A stretch of DNA of 64,000 nucleotides, taken from the NCBI RefSeq assembly GCF_004803895.1, contig NZ_CP021978.1, positions 806,001 to 870,000 of the forward strand, given 5' to 3'. The DNA comes from Streptomyces hawaiiensis (GTDB taxonomy: Bacteria; Actinomycetota; Actinomycetes; Streptomycetales; Streptomycetaceae). Under the pieces are notes generated by a model that saw only the letters and a list, made by a program, of their open reading frames with translations, was not told the DNA's origin and made no database searches. Made by a program: the position numbers and the translations under genes. Shown in pieces: positions 23,952 to 34,406 of this stretch (positions are counted from its first letter, which is position 1; every line of letters begins with the position of its first letter).

Positions 23952-26495
23952 CTACCCGACCCGGATGCCCACGATGCACGTGTCGTCGTCGGTGTCCGAC
24001 TTGCTGTAGGTCAGGAGGCGGTCCAGCTGCTGGTCGAGTGTGCTGGGCGCCGCGCGGGCGGTGGTCAGGAGGTGGGTCAGGGACTCCTCCACGGGCCGGT
24101 CGCGGCGTTCGACCAGGCCGTCCGTGTACATCAACAGGGTGTCTTCGGGAGCCAGTCGGATCTCGGTCTCCTCGTACACGGCCTCGGGCACCGCGCCGAG
24201 CAGCAGCCCCTTGACCAGGGGCAGGGGAGCCGCTTCGGTGTCCCGGATGAGCACCGGCGGCAGGTGGCCCGCCCGGGCCCAGCGCAGCGTCCGCCTGACC
24301 GGGTCGTACAGACCGCACACCGCGGTCGCGGTGACGGCACCCGTCAGATGGTGCGCCACGATGTTGAGCCACGACAGCAGCTGGCCGGGCCCTGCGCCGG
24401 TCACCGCCAGACCGCGCAGCGCGTTGCGCAGGACGACCATGCTGGTGGCGGCCTCGATGCCGTGGCCGGCGACGTCCCCCACGCACAGCAGCACCAGCCG
24501 GGAGGGCAGGACTACGGCGTCGTACCAGTCACCGCCCACCAGCTGCTCGGTCTCCGCGGGCCGGTAGCGCACGGCCACCTGGAGGCCGGACACCTGCAAC
24601 GGCGCCTGTGTGGGGGGCATGATGGCGTGCTGCAACTGCAGGGTCAGCCGGTTGCGTTCGGTGGCCTGCTGCTCGGTGTGCGCCAGTTGGTCGCGGGTGG
24701 CGGCGAGCGCGACCTCGGTCCAGTGCTGGGCCGAGATGTCCTGATAGGCGCCGCGCACCAGGAGCAGCCGGTCGTCGGTGTCGAGCACCGGTTCGGCGAC
24801 GATCCGGATGTGCCGGGTCACGCCGTCCGGCCGCTGCAGCCGGAAGGCCGCGGCCGCCGGCCGCTGGTGGTGCAGCAGCGTGCGCAGGAAGCGGCGGATG
24901 GAGACGCCGTCGTCCGGGTGGGCATGGGCGGGCAGCTCCTCCAGGGCCACCGGGGTGCTCGTCTGCGAGCGTCCGTAGAGGTCGAAGAGCTGCCCGTTCC
25001 AGGTGATCTCACCGGTGAGCACGTTCTCCTCGAACCCGCCGATACGGCCGAGCCGTTGGGCGTGTTGGAGCAGGCTCGCCAGGCGGGCCGTCTCGTCCTC
25101 GATACGCCAGATGAGGAGTACGGACATGCCGTGGCGGCTGATGCTGATGTCCGCGACCGCCGAGAGGGGGACCTGGTCGACGAGGGCGGTGAGGTTCATC
25201 CGGCGGGCCCGGAATGGCTCACCGGTGGCGTAGACCCTCTCGACCCGCTGGAACAGCTCGCTCTCCCCGGCGGCCATCGGGTAGGCCTCCAGGAGCAGCG
25301 CTCCGCTCACCACCGCCCGCGGCCTGCCCGCCGGGTCCAGGAACCGGCTGTTCACGTGCTGGATGCGGAAGTCCACCAGGTGCCCGTCGCCGTCGAGGTG
25401 CGGCACCAGCACCAGAGCGGGGTCGTGCAGCCCGTCGGCCAGATCCATCAGCTCGGCGGCGTCCGGCAGGACGCGTGGTTCCTGCGCCGCGCCGTGGGGC
25501 GGCGTGTACATCTCCAGGGTGTGGGCGCACAGTTCGGCCAGCGCCTCCACCTGGCGGACGATCTGCGGGGGCTGCTGCTCCAGGGGGGCCGGCCAGGCGA
25601 TCTCCAGCACGCCGTGGATGCGCCCTCCGGTGCCGGCGGGCAGGGCGACCCGGCCGCCGTCCGGGTGGTGGTGCAGGCCGATGCTGGGCAGACCGGTCGC
25701 GCCGAGGGCGGTGATCCACTGCCCCTCGCGATCGATGAGGCCCCGCCGCGCCACGGTGACCACGTGCGGCGGGACGTAACGCCAGCGCGCGGCCTCGGCC
25801 GGTGAGAAGCCGGCGCTGCCCGCCAGGGTGAGCGAACCGTCGGCCCCCGCGGACCAGATGGCCACCGCCACCGCGCCCAGCGGGCGCAGCGCCTGCTCCA
25901 TCAGGGCGTCGGCCACGGCCTGGGTGTCGTCCGCCGCCAGCACTCCGCTCTCGGCGGCGCGCAGGCGTACGGCGGCCGATTCGGTCTCGGCCTCGTCGGC
26001 GGCCCGGGTGGCGGCGAGGAAGGCGTCCGTCACCTCGGACATCCGGTCCCGGGCGGCCTGGTTGATGACGTCGACGGCGAGTTCCAGGAGGGTGACCTGG
26101 GCCTGCTCGGCCAACTGGGCGAGCTGCCGGGCGGCCTGGGCCGGCCCGCACTTCAGCCGCTCGACCAGGACACCCTTGGCGAGCTCGATCAGGGCTCGTC
26201 CCTCGGCCTCCGCCTGGGCGGCCCGCACCTCCCGGCTGAGCCGTTCCACGGTGGCGGCGAGCCGGCCCACCGGGGAGGCGGGCGAGAGGTCCTCGAGGTC
26301 GGCGGGCGGGTCGTCGGGCGACACCTGCTGTCCCGGCTGCCCGTCGGGAGTCGTCGCCTCCCCGTCGGAGGTCTTCGACTCCTCGCCGGTGGCCAACGCG
26401 TCGGACGCCGCCGACGGCAGGGAGGACTGCGGACCGGCGGCCGGGTCGCGCGTCGGCTCGCCGCCCCGACCCGGTTCGCGCGGCTGCTCGGACAT
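23952..26495 (-). CDS. ANTAR/GAF/PAS-SpoIIE multidomain phosphatase
   Basis: 847 aa from ATG 26493-26495; a GTG at 26499-26501 is better spaced from the GAGGAG site and could be the true start. After a disordered, acidic first 80 residues comes an ANTAR-like helical segment (ALIELAKGVLVERLKCGPAQAARQL, about 100-150). Next are a GAF domain (about 175-330), PAS-like domains (about 345-590) and a SpoIIE phosphatase domain (about 640-845) with GGDWYDA, GDVAGHGIEAA and YTDGLVERR. Likely dephosphorylates a STAS protein in response to a small-molecule or redox signal. It lies 103 nt downstream of the hybrid kinase gene on the same strand and probably belongs to one signalling unit. Confidence 0.87.
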   Translation of the reverse strand: MSEQPREPGRGGEPTRDPAAGPQSSLPSAASDALATGEESKTSDGEATTPDGQPGQQVSPDDPPADLEDLSPASPVGRLAATVERLSREVRAAQAEAEGRALIELAKGVLVERLKCGPAQAARQLAQLAEQAQVTLLELAVDVINQAARDRMSEVTDAFLAATRAADEAETESAAVRLRAAESGVLAADDTQAVADALMEQALRPLGAVAVAIWSAGADGSLTLAGSAGFSPAEAARWRYVPPHVVTVARRGLIDREGQWITALGATGLPSIGLHHHPDGGRVALPAGTGGRIHGVLEIAWPAPLEQQPPQIVRQVEALAELCAHTLEMYTPPHGAAQEPRVLPDAAELMDLADGLHDPALVLVPHLDGDGHLVDFRIQHVNSRFLDPAGRPRAVVSGALLLEAYPMAAGESELFQRVERVYATGEPFRARRMNLTALVDQVPLSAVADISISRHGMSVLLIWRIEDETARLASLLQHAQRLGRIGGFEENVLTGEITWNGQLFDLYGRSQTSTPVALEELPAHAHPDDGVSIRRFLRTLLHHQRPAAAAFRLQRPDGVTRHIRIVAEPVLDTDDRLLLVRGAYQDISAQHWTEVALAATRDQLAHTEQQATERNRLTLQLQHAIMPPTQAPLQVSGLQVAVRYRPAETEQLVGGDWYDAVVLPSRLVLLCVGDVAGHGIEAATSMVVLRNALRGLAVTGAGPGQLLSWLNIVAHHLTGAVTATAVCGLYDPVRRTLRWARAGHLPPVLIRDTEAAPLPLVKGLLLGAVPEAVYEETEIRLAPEDTLLMYTDGLVERRDRPVEESLTHLLTTARAAPSTLDQQLDRLLTYSKSDTDDDTCIVGIRVG

Positions 26496-26598
26496 GCTCA
26501 CGGTGTGGATGCTCCTCGGCTGGAGCGCCCTGGGGCGCGGAACGACAAGCGCTGCGGGACGCCCGGCCCGCCGGTGAGCGGGCCGGGCGCCGGTGTGC

Positions 26599-29500
26599 TC
26601 ATGCGGGCAGCCAGCGGCGGACGCAGGCCATGAGGTCGTGCGTGTCGACGGGCTTGGTGACGTAGTCGCTGGCACCCGAGGCAAGGCTCTTGTCCCGGTC
26701 GCCCGGCATCGCCTTCGCCGTGACGGCGATGATGGGCAGCTCGGCGTACTGCGGCATCCGGCGGATCTCGGCCGTCGCGGTGTAGCCGTCCATCTCCGGC
26801 ATCATCACGTCCATCAGCACGAGGGCGACGTCCGGGTTGTTCACCAGTGTCTCGATGCCTCTGCGCCCGTTCTCGGCGTGCAGGACGCGGAAGCCGTGCA
26901 GCTCCAGGATCCCGCTCAGCGCGAACAGGTTCCGCGCGTCGTCGTCGACGACGAGGACGGTGCGGCCCGCCGCCACGTCGTCGACGGAGGGCGGCGTCAG
27001 ATGCTGCGGCCCTTCGGTCCGGACGAGGGAGAGCACGTCCCCGGGTTCCTCGGCGGACAGGTGCAGCGCGATGCGCTCACGGAGTTCGTCGAGGCTGGAC
27101 AGCAACTCCAGTGCGCCGCCCGCCGAGCGGGAGCGCAGCGTCTCGTCCAGGGACACGTCCGCGGGGTGACTGCTGTGCACCAGCACCGGAACACTCGTCA
27201 GCGCCGAGTCGCCCTCCAGGGCCTGGAGGAAGCGGGACGCCTCGTCGTCGCGCATGCCCAGCTCCAGGACGACGCAGTGGCACGGCTCCGACGCGAGAGC
27301 ACCGGCCGCCTCCTGCGCGCCGACGGCGGTGATGATGTCGACCGCGGGCCGCTGAGCGCCGTCGGCCCGGCCGTGCGTCAGGTCGGCGACCACGCTCTCC
27401 GCGACGAGGGTCAGCAGACCGCGTGAGCGCTCCTCCACGACGAGCAGGCGGCGGGGCCGGGGGCCCGGCCCGATCTGGGACACCGGCGCCGAGCCGGACA
27501 GTCCGTGCGGCACGGGTTCGGCCAGGGCCCGCTCGGAGGTCCTGCCGTGACCGAGCAGTTCCTCGAAGTCGGTTCGGGCCACGGGCAGGAAGAGCGTGAA
27601 GGTACTGCCCTGGCCGGGCGTGCTCTGCACCGACACGGCGCCGCCGAGCAGTTGGGCGATCTCCCGCGTGATGGACAGACCCAGGCCGGTGCCGCCGTAC
27701 TTCCGGCTCGTCGTGCCGTCCGCCTGCTGGAAGGCGCCGAAGATCGTCTCCAGGTGCTGCTCGGGAATGCCGATGCCGGTGTCCTTGACGCGGAAGGCCA
27801 CCACGGCGGCGCCGCGGACCACGCCCTGGGGCACCTCGTCGTCCGTGGCGGGCTCGATGCTCAGCTCGACGCCGCCCTGCTCGGTGAACTTCACCGCGTT
27901 CGACAGGAGGTTGCGCAGCACCTGGCGCAGCCGGGACTCGTCCGTGAGCACGTCCGCGGGCGCGCCGGGAGCGGTCGTCACCGTGAAGTCCAGGCTCTTC
28001 TGCGTCGTCATCGGGCGGAAGGTGGCCTCGACGTACTCGATGAGCTGGCGGAGCGTCACCCGCTCGGGCGTGACGTCCATCTTCCCGGCCTCGACCTTCG
28101 ACAGGTCGAGGATGTCGTTGATCAGCTGCAGCAGATCCGAACCGGCGGAGTGGATGATCTGCGCGTACTCGACCTGTTTGGGGGTGAGGTTGCGGGACGG
28201 GTTCTGCGCCAGCAACTGGGCGAGGATGAGCAGGCTGTTGAGCGGGGTGCGCAGTTCGTGGCTCATGTTGGCCAGGAACTCCGACTTGTACTTCGAGGCC
28301 AGCGACAGCTGCTGGGCGCGCGTCTCCAGTTCCTGGCGCGCCTGCTCGATCTGCAGGTTCTTCGCCTCGATGTCCCTGTTCTGCGCCGCCAGCAGCGAGG
28401 CCTTCTCCTCCAGTTCCGCGTTGGAGCGCTGCAGTTCCTCCTGCTGCACCTGCAACTCCGTGGAGCGAGCCTGGAGTTCGACCGTGAGGCGCTGTGATTC
28501 GACCAGCAGCTCGTCGGTGCGGGCGTTGGCCACGATGGTGTTGACGTTGACGCCGATGGTCTCCATCAGCTGCGCGAGGAAGTCCCGGTGGATCTGGGTG
28601 AAGGGCGTGACGGACGCCAGCTCGATGACGCCGAGCACCTGGCCCTCGACGACGATGGGCAGCAGCACCAGCGCGGTCGGCACCACCTGGCCGAGGCCCG
28701 AGGAGATGGTCACGTAGCCTTCTGGCAGCTCCTCCACCAGGATGGTGCGCCGGCTGCGCGCGGCCTGGCCGACCAGGGTGCGGCCGAAGGCGATGCGGGA
28801 GGGCCGGCTGCTGTCCTCCGGGTAACCGTAGGAGCCGACGAGCCGCAGTTCGGCGCCGTCGTCGCCGTCCTCGGCGAGGTAGAAGGCCCCGTACTGGGCC
28901 GACACCAGCGGGACCAGCTCGTCCATGATCAGCTCGGCGACCACGGGCAGGTCGCGGTGGCCCTGCATCAGGCCCGAGATCCGGGCGAGGTTCGTCTTGA
29001 GCCAGTCCTGCTCCTGGTTGGCCCGGGTGGTCTCGCGCAGGGACTCCACCATCGAGTTGATGTTGTCCTTGAGCTCGGCGACCTCGCCGGACGCCTCCAC
29101 GGTGATGGAGCGGGTCAAGTCGCCCTCGGCGACGGCGCTCGCGACCTCGGCGATGGCGCGGACCTGCCGGGTCAGGTTGCCCGCCAACTCGTTGACGTTT
29201 TCCGTCAGACGCTTCCAGGTGCCGGAGACGCCCTCGACCTCCGCCTGCCCGCCGAGGCGCCCCTCGGTGCCGACCTCGCGGGCGACGCGGGTGACTTCGT
29301 CGGCGAACGCGGACAGCTGATCGACCATGGTGTTGATCGTCGTCTTGAGTTCGAGGATCTCGCCGCGGGCGTCCACGTCGATCTTCTTCGACAGGTCGCC
29401 CCTGGCCACGGCGGTCGTCACCAGCGCGATGTTGCGCACCTGGCCGGTGAGGTTGTTGGCCATCGAATTGACGTTGTCGGTGAGGTCCTTCCAGGTGCCG

Positions 29501-30870
29501 GCGACGTTCGGCACGTGCGCCTGGCCGCCGAGGCGCCCCTCGGTGCCCACCTCGCGGGCGACCCGCGTGACCTCGTCGGCGAAGGCCGACAGCGTGTCGA
29601 CCATCGTGTTGATGACCTCGGCCAGCGCCGCGACCTCGCCCGCGGCCTCCACGGTGATCCGCTGCGACAGGTCGCCGCGCGCCACGGCGGTGGCGACCTG
29701 GGCGATGGAGCGGACCTGACCGGTCAGGTTCGACGCCATCACGTTGACGTTGTCGGTGAGGTCCTTCCAGGTCCCCGACACCCCGCGCACCTGGGCCTGT
29801 CCCCCGAGGCGTCCTTCGGTGCCGACCTCGCGGGCGACGCGCGTGACCTCGTCGGCGAACGCGGACAACTGATCGACCATCGTGTTGATGGTGCTCTTCA
29901 GCTCCAGGATCTCACCGCGCGCGTCCACGGTGATCTTCTGCGACAGATCGCCCTTGGCCACCGCCGTGGCCACCAGGGCGATGTTGCGGACCTGGCCGGT
30001 GAGGTTGCCGGCCATGAAGTTCACCGAGTCGGTGAGGTCGCGCCAGGTGCCCTTGACGCCCTTGACGTCCGCCTGGCCGCCGAGGCGTCCTTCGGTGCCG
30101 ACCTCGCGGGCGACGCGCGTCACCTCGTCGGCGAACGCGGACAACTGATCGACCATCGTGTTGATGGTGCTCTTCAGCTCCAGGATCTCACCGCGCGCGT
30201 CCACGGTGATCTTCTGCGACAGATCGCCCTCGGCGACCGCCGTGGTGACCTGGGCGATGGAGCGGACCTGGCTGGTGAGGTTGCCCGCCATGTGGTTCAC
30301 GGAGTCGGTCAGATCACGCCAGACGCCGGCCACGCCCGGCACCTGTGCCTGTCCGCCGAGCCGTCCCTCGCTGCCGACCTCCCGGGCCACCCGCGTGACC
30401 TCGTCGGCGAACGCGGACAACTGATCGACCATCGTGTTGACGGTCTCCTTCAGCTGGAGGATCTCGCCACGGGCGGGCACGTCGATCTTCTGCGAGAGAT
30501 CGCCCTTGGCCACCGCCGTGGCCACCTGGGCGATGTCGCGGACCTGGGTGGTCAGGTTGCCCGCCATGGCGTTGACCGAGTCGGTCAGGTCGGCCCAGGT
30601 GCCCGAGACCCCCGGCACCTCCGCCTGCCCGCCGAGCGTCCCCTCGGTGCCGACCTCACGGGCCACCCGGGTGACTTCGGAGGTGAACACGGACAACTGG
30701 TCGACCATGCCGTTGAAGACCTTGGCGATGTCGCCCATGAGGCCGTCCGCGTCGTCCGGCAGCCGGGTTCCGAAGTCCCCGTCACGTACGGCTGTCAGGC
30801 CGGCCAGCAGCCGCCGCAACTCCTGGTCGCCCGGCACCGCATCGACAACCCCAGTGCTGTCGCTGGTCAT
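26599..30870 (-). CDS. Soluble hybrid histidine kinase with tandem HAMP repeats (Nik1-like)
   Basis: 1423 aa from ATG 30868-30870 with GAGGGTG upstream. No membrane helix. Residues about 30-607 hold one divergent and six near-identical HAMP-type units of about 92 aa, each with [19 protein letters not shown] and TAVAxGDLSxKI. Then follow a GAF domain (about 637-770), a coiled coil (about 776-857), HisKA with [14 protein letters not shown], a HATPase with GGTGLGLSI, a degenerate receiver-like segment, and a C-terminal receiver with [14 protein letters not shown] and the phospho-acceptor [10 protein letters not shown]. The layout matches fungal group III osmosensing kinases and soluble bacterial relatives. 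Its target may be the receiver itself or the neighbouring phosphatase/STAS system. Confidence 0.92.
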   Translation of the reverse strand: MTSDSTGVVDAVPGDQELRRLLAGLTAVRDGDFGTRLPDDADGLMGDIAKVFNGMVDQLSVFTSEVTRVAREVGTEGTLGGQAEVPGVSGTWADLTDSVNAMAGNLTTQVRDIAQVATAVAKGDLSQKIDVPARGEILQLKETVNTMVDQLSAFADEVTRVAREVGSEGRLGGQAQVPGVAGVWRDLTDSVNHMAGNLTSQVRSIAQVTTAVAEGDLSQKITVDARGEILELKSTINTMVDQLSAFADEVTRVAREVGTEGRLGGQADVKGVKGTWRDLTDSVNFMAGNLTGQVRNIALVATAVAKGDLSQKITVDARGEILELKSTINTMVDQLSAFADEVTRVAREVGTEGRLGGQAQVRGVSGTWKDLTDNVNVMASNLTGQVRSIAQVATAVARGDLSQRITVEAAGEVAALAEVINTMVDTLSAFADEVTRVAREVGTEGRLGGQAHVPNVAGTWKDLTDNVNSMANNLTGQVRNIALVTTAVARGDLSKKIDVDARGEILELKTTINTMVDQLSAFADEVTRVAREVGTEGRLGGQAEVEGVSGTWKRLTENVNELAGNLTRQVRAIAEVASAVAEGDLTRSITVEASGEVAELKDNINSMVESLRETTRANQEQDWLKTNLARISGLMQGHRDLPVVAELIMDELVPLVSAQYGAFYLAEDGDDGAELRLVGSYGYPEDSSRPSRIAFGRTLVGQAARSRRTILVEELPEGYVTISSGLGQVVPTALVLLPIVVEGQVLGVIELASVTPFTQIHRDFLAQLMETIGVNVNTIVANARTDELLVESQRLTVELQARSTELQVQQEELQRSNAELEEKASLLAAQNRDIEAKNLQIEQARQELETRAQQLSLASKYKSEFLANMSHELRTPLNSLLILAQLLAQNPSRNLTPKQVEYAQIIHSAGSDLLQLINDILDLSKVEAGKMDVTPERVTLRQLIEYVEATFRPMTTQKSLDFTVTTAPGAPADVLTDESRLRQVLRNLLSNAVKFTEQGGVELSIEPATDDEVPQGVVRGAAVVAFRVKDTGIGIPEQHLETIFGAFQQADGTTSRKYGGTGLGLSITREIAQLLGGAVSVQSTPGQGSTFTLFLPVARTDFEELLGHGRTSERALAEPVPHGLSGSAPVSQIGPGPRPRRLLVVEERSRGLLTLVAESVVADLTHGRADGAQRPAVDIITAVGAQEAAGALASEPCHCVVLELGMRDDEASRFLQALEGDSALTSVPVLVHSSHPADVSLDETLRSRSAGGALELLSSLDELRERIALHLSAEEPGDVLSLVRTEGPQHLTPPSVDDVAAGRTVLVVDDDARNLFALSGILELHGFRVLHAENGRRGIETLVNNPDVALVLMDVMMPEMDGYTATAEIRRMPQYAELPIIAVTAKAMPGDRDKSLASGASDYVTKPVDTHDLMACVRRWLPA
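29050..30790 (-). repeat. 276-bp in-gene tandem repeat encoding HAMP units
   Basis: The block from accatcgtgttgatg through the gcgggcgacgcg region recurs about every 276 bp (for example at 29324, 29600, 29876, 30152 and 30428). Long exact stretches occur between the copies at 29.8-30.2 kb, where two consecutive units share almost the whole tract. The conservation at DNA level exceeds what the protein requires, which points to recent duplication or gene conversion. Confidence 0.85.
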
Positions 30871-31174
30871 GCGCACCCTCGTTCCGCTCCCCAAGAGCCC
30901 TCGAGAACCGAGGACTCGGAACCCCTCGGACCGATGGGCGGTCCGGTTGTCGTGCATGCATTTCCGCCGTCACGAATGTGTGCGTGATGTGGAAATACGC
31001 CGCAGGCTAACCCACGTTTCAGGCCCTGAACAAAGCAGGAGCCGCCGTCCTCGGCCGAATCGCGTCGCCGCGCAGGAGGCCTCGATCGACGTCCTCCGCT
31101 GTGCAGAAGACCGGACCGCTTTCCTCTTCTACGTCGGGTGCGCCGACCGGCCCCGGGAGCGTGCGCGGGGCAGC

Positions 31175-31579
31175 TCAGGAGGCGGCGGCGTCATCGACCG
31201 AATCCCGTGTCTGAAGGAGGCCGTCGACTCCGGTGATCTCGCAGAGCCGCTGGAGTTGCGGTGCGGGCGCCACCACGCGCAGGGTGCCCGCCTGGTGAGT
31301 GAGGATCAGCAGATTCAGCAGCGTCGAGTCCGCGAAGGTGATCCCGGAGGCGTCCAGGATCACCTTCGGATGCTTCCTGACCGCGGCGTCCAGCGCGTCC
31401 GCCAGCGGCGTGATCGAGTCCATGTCGAAGGCGCCGCGGGCGACGACGACCCAGGCCCCGCGCCATGCGTACTGCGACACCGCAGCCCCTTCGGGGGGAT
31501 ACGCGGTGGCCTGCTCCGGCAGCGGCTTGACGCCGGTGTCGCGCGTGAGCGCCGGCACGCCGGCCTCGTCCCAGGGCAC
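31175..31579 (-). CDS. STAS-domain anti-sigma-factor antagonist
   Basis: 134 aa from GTG 31577-31579, which follows AAGGAG with 7-8 nt spacing; the longer ATG frame has no ribosome site. Residues about 35-130 form a STAS fold: [21 protein letters not shown], then [20 protein letters not shown], where the Asp-Ser pair marks the usual phospho-serine site. Such proteins are phosphorylated by kinase-type anti-sigma factors and restored by SpoIIE phosphatases. It is encoded 304 nt upstream of the kinase gene, in the same orientation as the kinase and the SpoIIE gene, so it is the best candidate substrate of that phosphatase. Confidence 0.87.
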   Translation of the reverse strand: MPWDEAGVPALTRDTGVKPLPEQATAYPPEGAAVSQYAWRGAWVVVARGAFDMDSITPLADALDAAVRKHPKVILDASGITFADSTLLNLLILTHQAGTLRVVAPAPQLQRLCEITGVDGLLQTRDSVDDAAAS

Positions 31580-31677
31580 CTTCGGGCTCCTTCTGTGGCT
31601 CTCCCCGACGGGAGCACGTCCTCTGTTGCACGAAAAGTATGTCACGTATCTACGTTCCGGCAACGGTACCCCTTAAA

Positions 31678-32016
31678 ATGCTGGTCATGGTCGGAGTGCC
31701 CGAGTCCCACACCGGATGGACGTTCATCACCAGTCACGCGCGCGTACTGGCAGCCATCGCCGACAACCCGAACACCCGCATCCGTGACATCGCCGCCCGC
31801 TGCCGGCTCACGGAGCGCGCCGTCTCGCGGATCATTTCCGATCTCGAGCAGGCCGGTTACCTCTCCCACACGCGGGACGGGCGCACGAACACCTACCGCA
31901 TCGAGCCGGACAAGGTGCTGCGCCACCCGGCCGAGGCCGGCCTCTCCGTGGCGTCGCTGCTCTCCCTGCTCGTACAGGACGAGACGGACCGCATCAGGAA
32001 GCCGGTCGCTCAGTAG
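31678..32016 (+). CDS. Winged-helix (MarR/ArsR-like) DNA-binding protein
   Basis: 112 aa from ATG 31678, or 109 aa from ATG 31687 ([11 protein letters not shown]); the latter fits the family start I remember. One winged helix fills the protein: [40 protein letters not shown], then [13 protein letters not shown] as the wing. No ligand domain. Divergent from the STAS gene with about 100 nt between the starts, so it may control the signalling block. Similar small regulators are common in Streptomyces; target unknown. Confidence 0.8.
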   Translation: MLVMVGVPESHTGWTFITSHARVLAAIADNPNTRIRDIAARCRLTERAVSRIISDLEQAGYLSHTRDGRTNTYRIEPDKVLRHPAEAGLSVASLLSLLVQDETDRIRKPVAQ

Positions 32017-32124
32017 CGACTGCGGAGAACCGGCGGCCGCGGGGCCCCGGCTCCGTTCCGCGCGGACCACGCCTGTCTGGTCCACGGTGTACCGCTGGAG
32101 CGGGCTGTGGGTGGAGGACACGTA

Positions 32125-32530
32125 AAGGGTCACGCCGTGGGGGGGGAGGCGAGCGAGGTCGCACAGGTGCAGGGTGGCGGCGTCTTCCGCCGACAGCCAC
32201 GGTCCGGCCGTCGGGACTCGCCCGTGCGGTACATGAGGGTTCCGGCGGGACCGGGCGGGTCCGCGGTGAAGCGTCCGGCGGTCAGGGACGGCCTGCCGAG
32301 GTAGCCGCGGGCCAGTCCGTCACCGGCGAGGGACATCTCGCCGAGCGTGCCGCGGGGCACCGGGCGCAGGGCAGCGTCCAGGACGTAGATCCGGGTGGTG
32401 CGGATCGGTCGGCCGATGACGGTGCCGGTGCCGGTGCGGGCCGGACAGGGCGGGCCGTCACCCAGGACTGTCACGCCCTGGCAGTGCTCGGCCACGCGGT
32501 GGAGCAGATCGTCGTCTCGGGCGGGCCGTA
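32125..32530 (-). pseudogene. Relic of a nonribosomal peptide synthetase adenylation domain
   Basis: The - strand reads [20 protein letters not shown], then [21 protein letters not shown] and GTLMYRTGE. These are the A5-A7 core motifs of an NRPS adenylation domain (usual forms: [35 protein letters not shown] and MYRTGDLARW). The catalytic TGD has become TGE. The flanking sequence loses frame on both sides, with stops at 32130 and near 32510. A non-functional fragment of about 130 codons with no condensation or carrier domain nearby. Confidence 0.7.
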
Positions 32531-32583
32531 GACGCTGAGCACCTCACGGCCGGTCTCGCCGGGGCATCCCGCAGAACGTCACG

Positions 32584-32779
32584 GTGACCGAGTTCGCGCT
32601 CGACCAGCCGACGTTCATGCGCATGCACTTCACCGCGCTGGAGTTCGTCCAGCACACGGCGCTGCCCCTGGGCCGCCCCTACGACACCGAGTCCCGCGAC
32701 CTGATCTCCCAGGCCGTCGGCGACCCGTGGTGCGACCTCCATCCTGGCCGAGGCCGCGATGGCGAAGACGTCGGGCTGA
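32584..32779 (+). pseudogene. Unidentified decayed coding fragment
   Basis: Reads TEFALDQPTFMRMHFTALEF, then HTALPLGRPYDTESRDL and ISQAVGDPWCD in one frame. After a one-base shift near 32735 it continues TSILAEAAMAKTSG and ends at TGA 32777-32779. The organised composition and the rescue by a single frameshift indicate a former C terminus. I do not recognise the family. It borders the NRPS relic and the TetR gene. Confidence 0.4.
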
Positions 32780-32843
32780 CGGCCCGGGAACCGGGGCAGG
32801 GTCGCCGCTGCGGCGCGATCCGGGCGCCGGGCCCTGATCGGCC

Positions 32844-33668
32844 TCACGGCACCCGTGCCTGCGATGCGTCCTGCGCGCCGCGGCGGACGATGGCCTCGAT
32901 CCCGTCCAGCAGGACCGCCAGTCCGGCGTCGAAGGTCTCGGTCGCCTCCCGCTCCAGATACGGCCCTTCCGGATCGGGCGGGGCCGTCGCGGCCTCCTTG
33001 GCGAGCCGGACGACCGTCGGGAAGCGCTCGGCGAAGTCGGGCACGACCTCCTCGAAGGCAGCGGAGCGGGCGGTCCACCACTCCTCGTCGGAGACCCCGG
33101 TCGCGGCGGCGGCCTGCCGGGAGTCGACCACCGTCTGCGCGGCGCCCCGGACGTGGTTGATCAGCGTGCCGACGACCCGCCGCAGCACCTGCGCGCCCAG
33201 CCCGGTCGCGAAGAGGATGCGCAGGACGCTCTCGAGCATGGCGTTCTCGTGCGGCCCGAGGACGGGGCGCGCCTGGGAGACCTGGAGGGTCCAGGGGTGG
33301 CGCAGACAGAACGCCCAGTAGTCGTGCGTCCAGACCGAGAGCGCGGCGCGCCAGCCGTCCGTGAGGTCGTAGTCGGTGGGCAGTTCGGCGAGGGCGCGGT
33401 CGTACATGAGGTCGACCAGCTCGTCCTTGCTGGGCACGTACGTGTACAGCGCCATTCCGGTCCGCCCGACACGCTTTCCCACCTCGCGCATGGAGACCGC
33501 GGAAATCCCGGAGGTGTCGGCGATGGCGATCCCGGCGTCCACGACAGCGTCCACGGTCAGTCCCGGCCGGGGCCCCGGACCGCTCCGGGCGGCCGCCTCG
33601 CCGGGAGTGCGCCACAGCAGGGCCAAGGAACGACGGAAATCTCCCTGGCCGGCGAAAACCACCACCAC
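32844..33668 (-). CDS. TetR-family regulator (TetR_C_1-type)
   Basis: 274 aa from GTG 33666-33668, preceded by AAGGGG. Helix-turn-helix at about residues 38-85: VDAVVDAGIAIADTSGIS, AVSMREVGKRVGRTGMALYTY. The C-terminal domain contains SVWTHDYWAFCLRHPWTLQVSQARPVLGP, typical of the TetR_C_1 group that often controls ABC drug exporters. The divergent position upstream of it holds a broken ABC-permease fragment, so its natural target may be lost. Full length and intact. Confidence 0.88.
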   Translation of the reverse strand: MVVVFAGQGDFRRSLALLWRTPGEAAARSGPGPRPGLTVDAVVDAGIAIADTSGISAVSMREVGKRVGRTGMALYTYVPSKDELVDLMYDRALAELPTDYDLTDGWRAALSVWTHDYWAFCLRHPWTLQVSQARPVLGPHENAMLESVLRILFATGLGAQVLRRVVGTLINHVRGAAQTVVDSRQAAAATGVSDEEWWTARSAAFEEVVPDFAERFPTVVRLAKEAATAPPDPEGPYLEREATETFDAGLAVLLDGIEAIVRRGAQDASQARVP

Positions 33669-33777
33669 ATCCCCTTGACTGGTACCGAACCGGATGGTGC
33701 ATTACATTACCGCACGGCCCTCGGCAGCCGTCCTCAGCGTGGAGCCGCCTGAACTCGTAACGGCCCCGCATAGATTT

Positions 33778-34238
33778 TTATTGCATGGCCACTTTCCGGC
33801 GTTCTTCAATGGCCGAGCCGGATTCCTTGCGCGTCATTCGGCGCAGCACTACGGGGGCCGGCAGAAGGCCGATGACGTCCCATGCGCCGAGTGCGCAGAA
33901 CATCTCCCCGTACCGCCAGGAATTCCCGGTCTCCACAGCGGCGAACTCGTCCGGCAGCAATACGGCACGCATTCCGAGCCCGAGCCAGTAGACGGGGAAT
34001 ACCAGGGCGATCCACTGAAGCCATTCCGGTACCTCGGTGGCCGGGAAGAAAATCCCAGACACCGAAGAGCGCCAGGAGCGGGGACATGACGACGCCAATG
34101 GTGCGCGGGTTGCTGAGCACCCGAGGACGGCGCCGATCGGCATCGTGGCGAGCATCCCGAGCACCAGCTCTCCTGGCCAGCGTGAGCCAGGCGCCGAGGC
34201 GATCGGCCGGCTGGTCGGGGGGAAACTCGCCGCACACG
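33778..34238 (-). pseudogene. Frameshifted C-terminal fragment of an ABC-2 type permease
   Basis: Pieces of one protein appear in alternating frames: MLGMLATMPIGAVLG in one, then GVVMSPLLALFGV in another, then SGIFFPATEVPEWLQWIAL and VFPVYWLGLGMRAVLLPDEF back in the first, ending ...ERRKVAMQ. That order matches the last 150 residues of drug-export ABC-2 permeases. Two compensating frameshifts (about 34085 and 34125) break it, and no ATP-binding or N-terminal part is present. Confidence 0.8.
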
Positions 34239-34406
34239 CTGACGGCCGAGAGTCACCGGTGCCGTCCCGTGAGCCTGTGCCGGTAGCTCCTTATGCCGTA
34301 AAGTGTTGCGGGCAAGAGGCTCTCGGGGGATACGTCATGGCCGGGGCGGCGGCACCGGACGGGCGACGCCCCCCTCACCATCCGCCCCGATCGCGCGAAG
34401 GAATCC

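Noticed and set aside
28588..30987. 799-codon + strand frame opposite the HAMP repeats
   Set aside because: Its repeat structure mirrors that of the kinase gene; no independent motif or ribosome site.
34253..34406. Iron-box search upstream of the siderophore-interacting protein
   Set aside because: No 19-bp DmdR/IdeR-like palindrome could be found.
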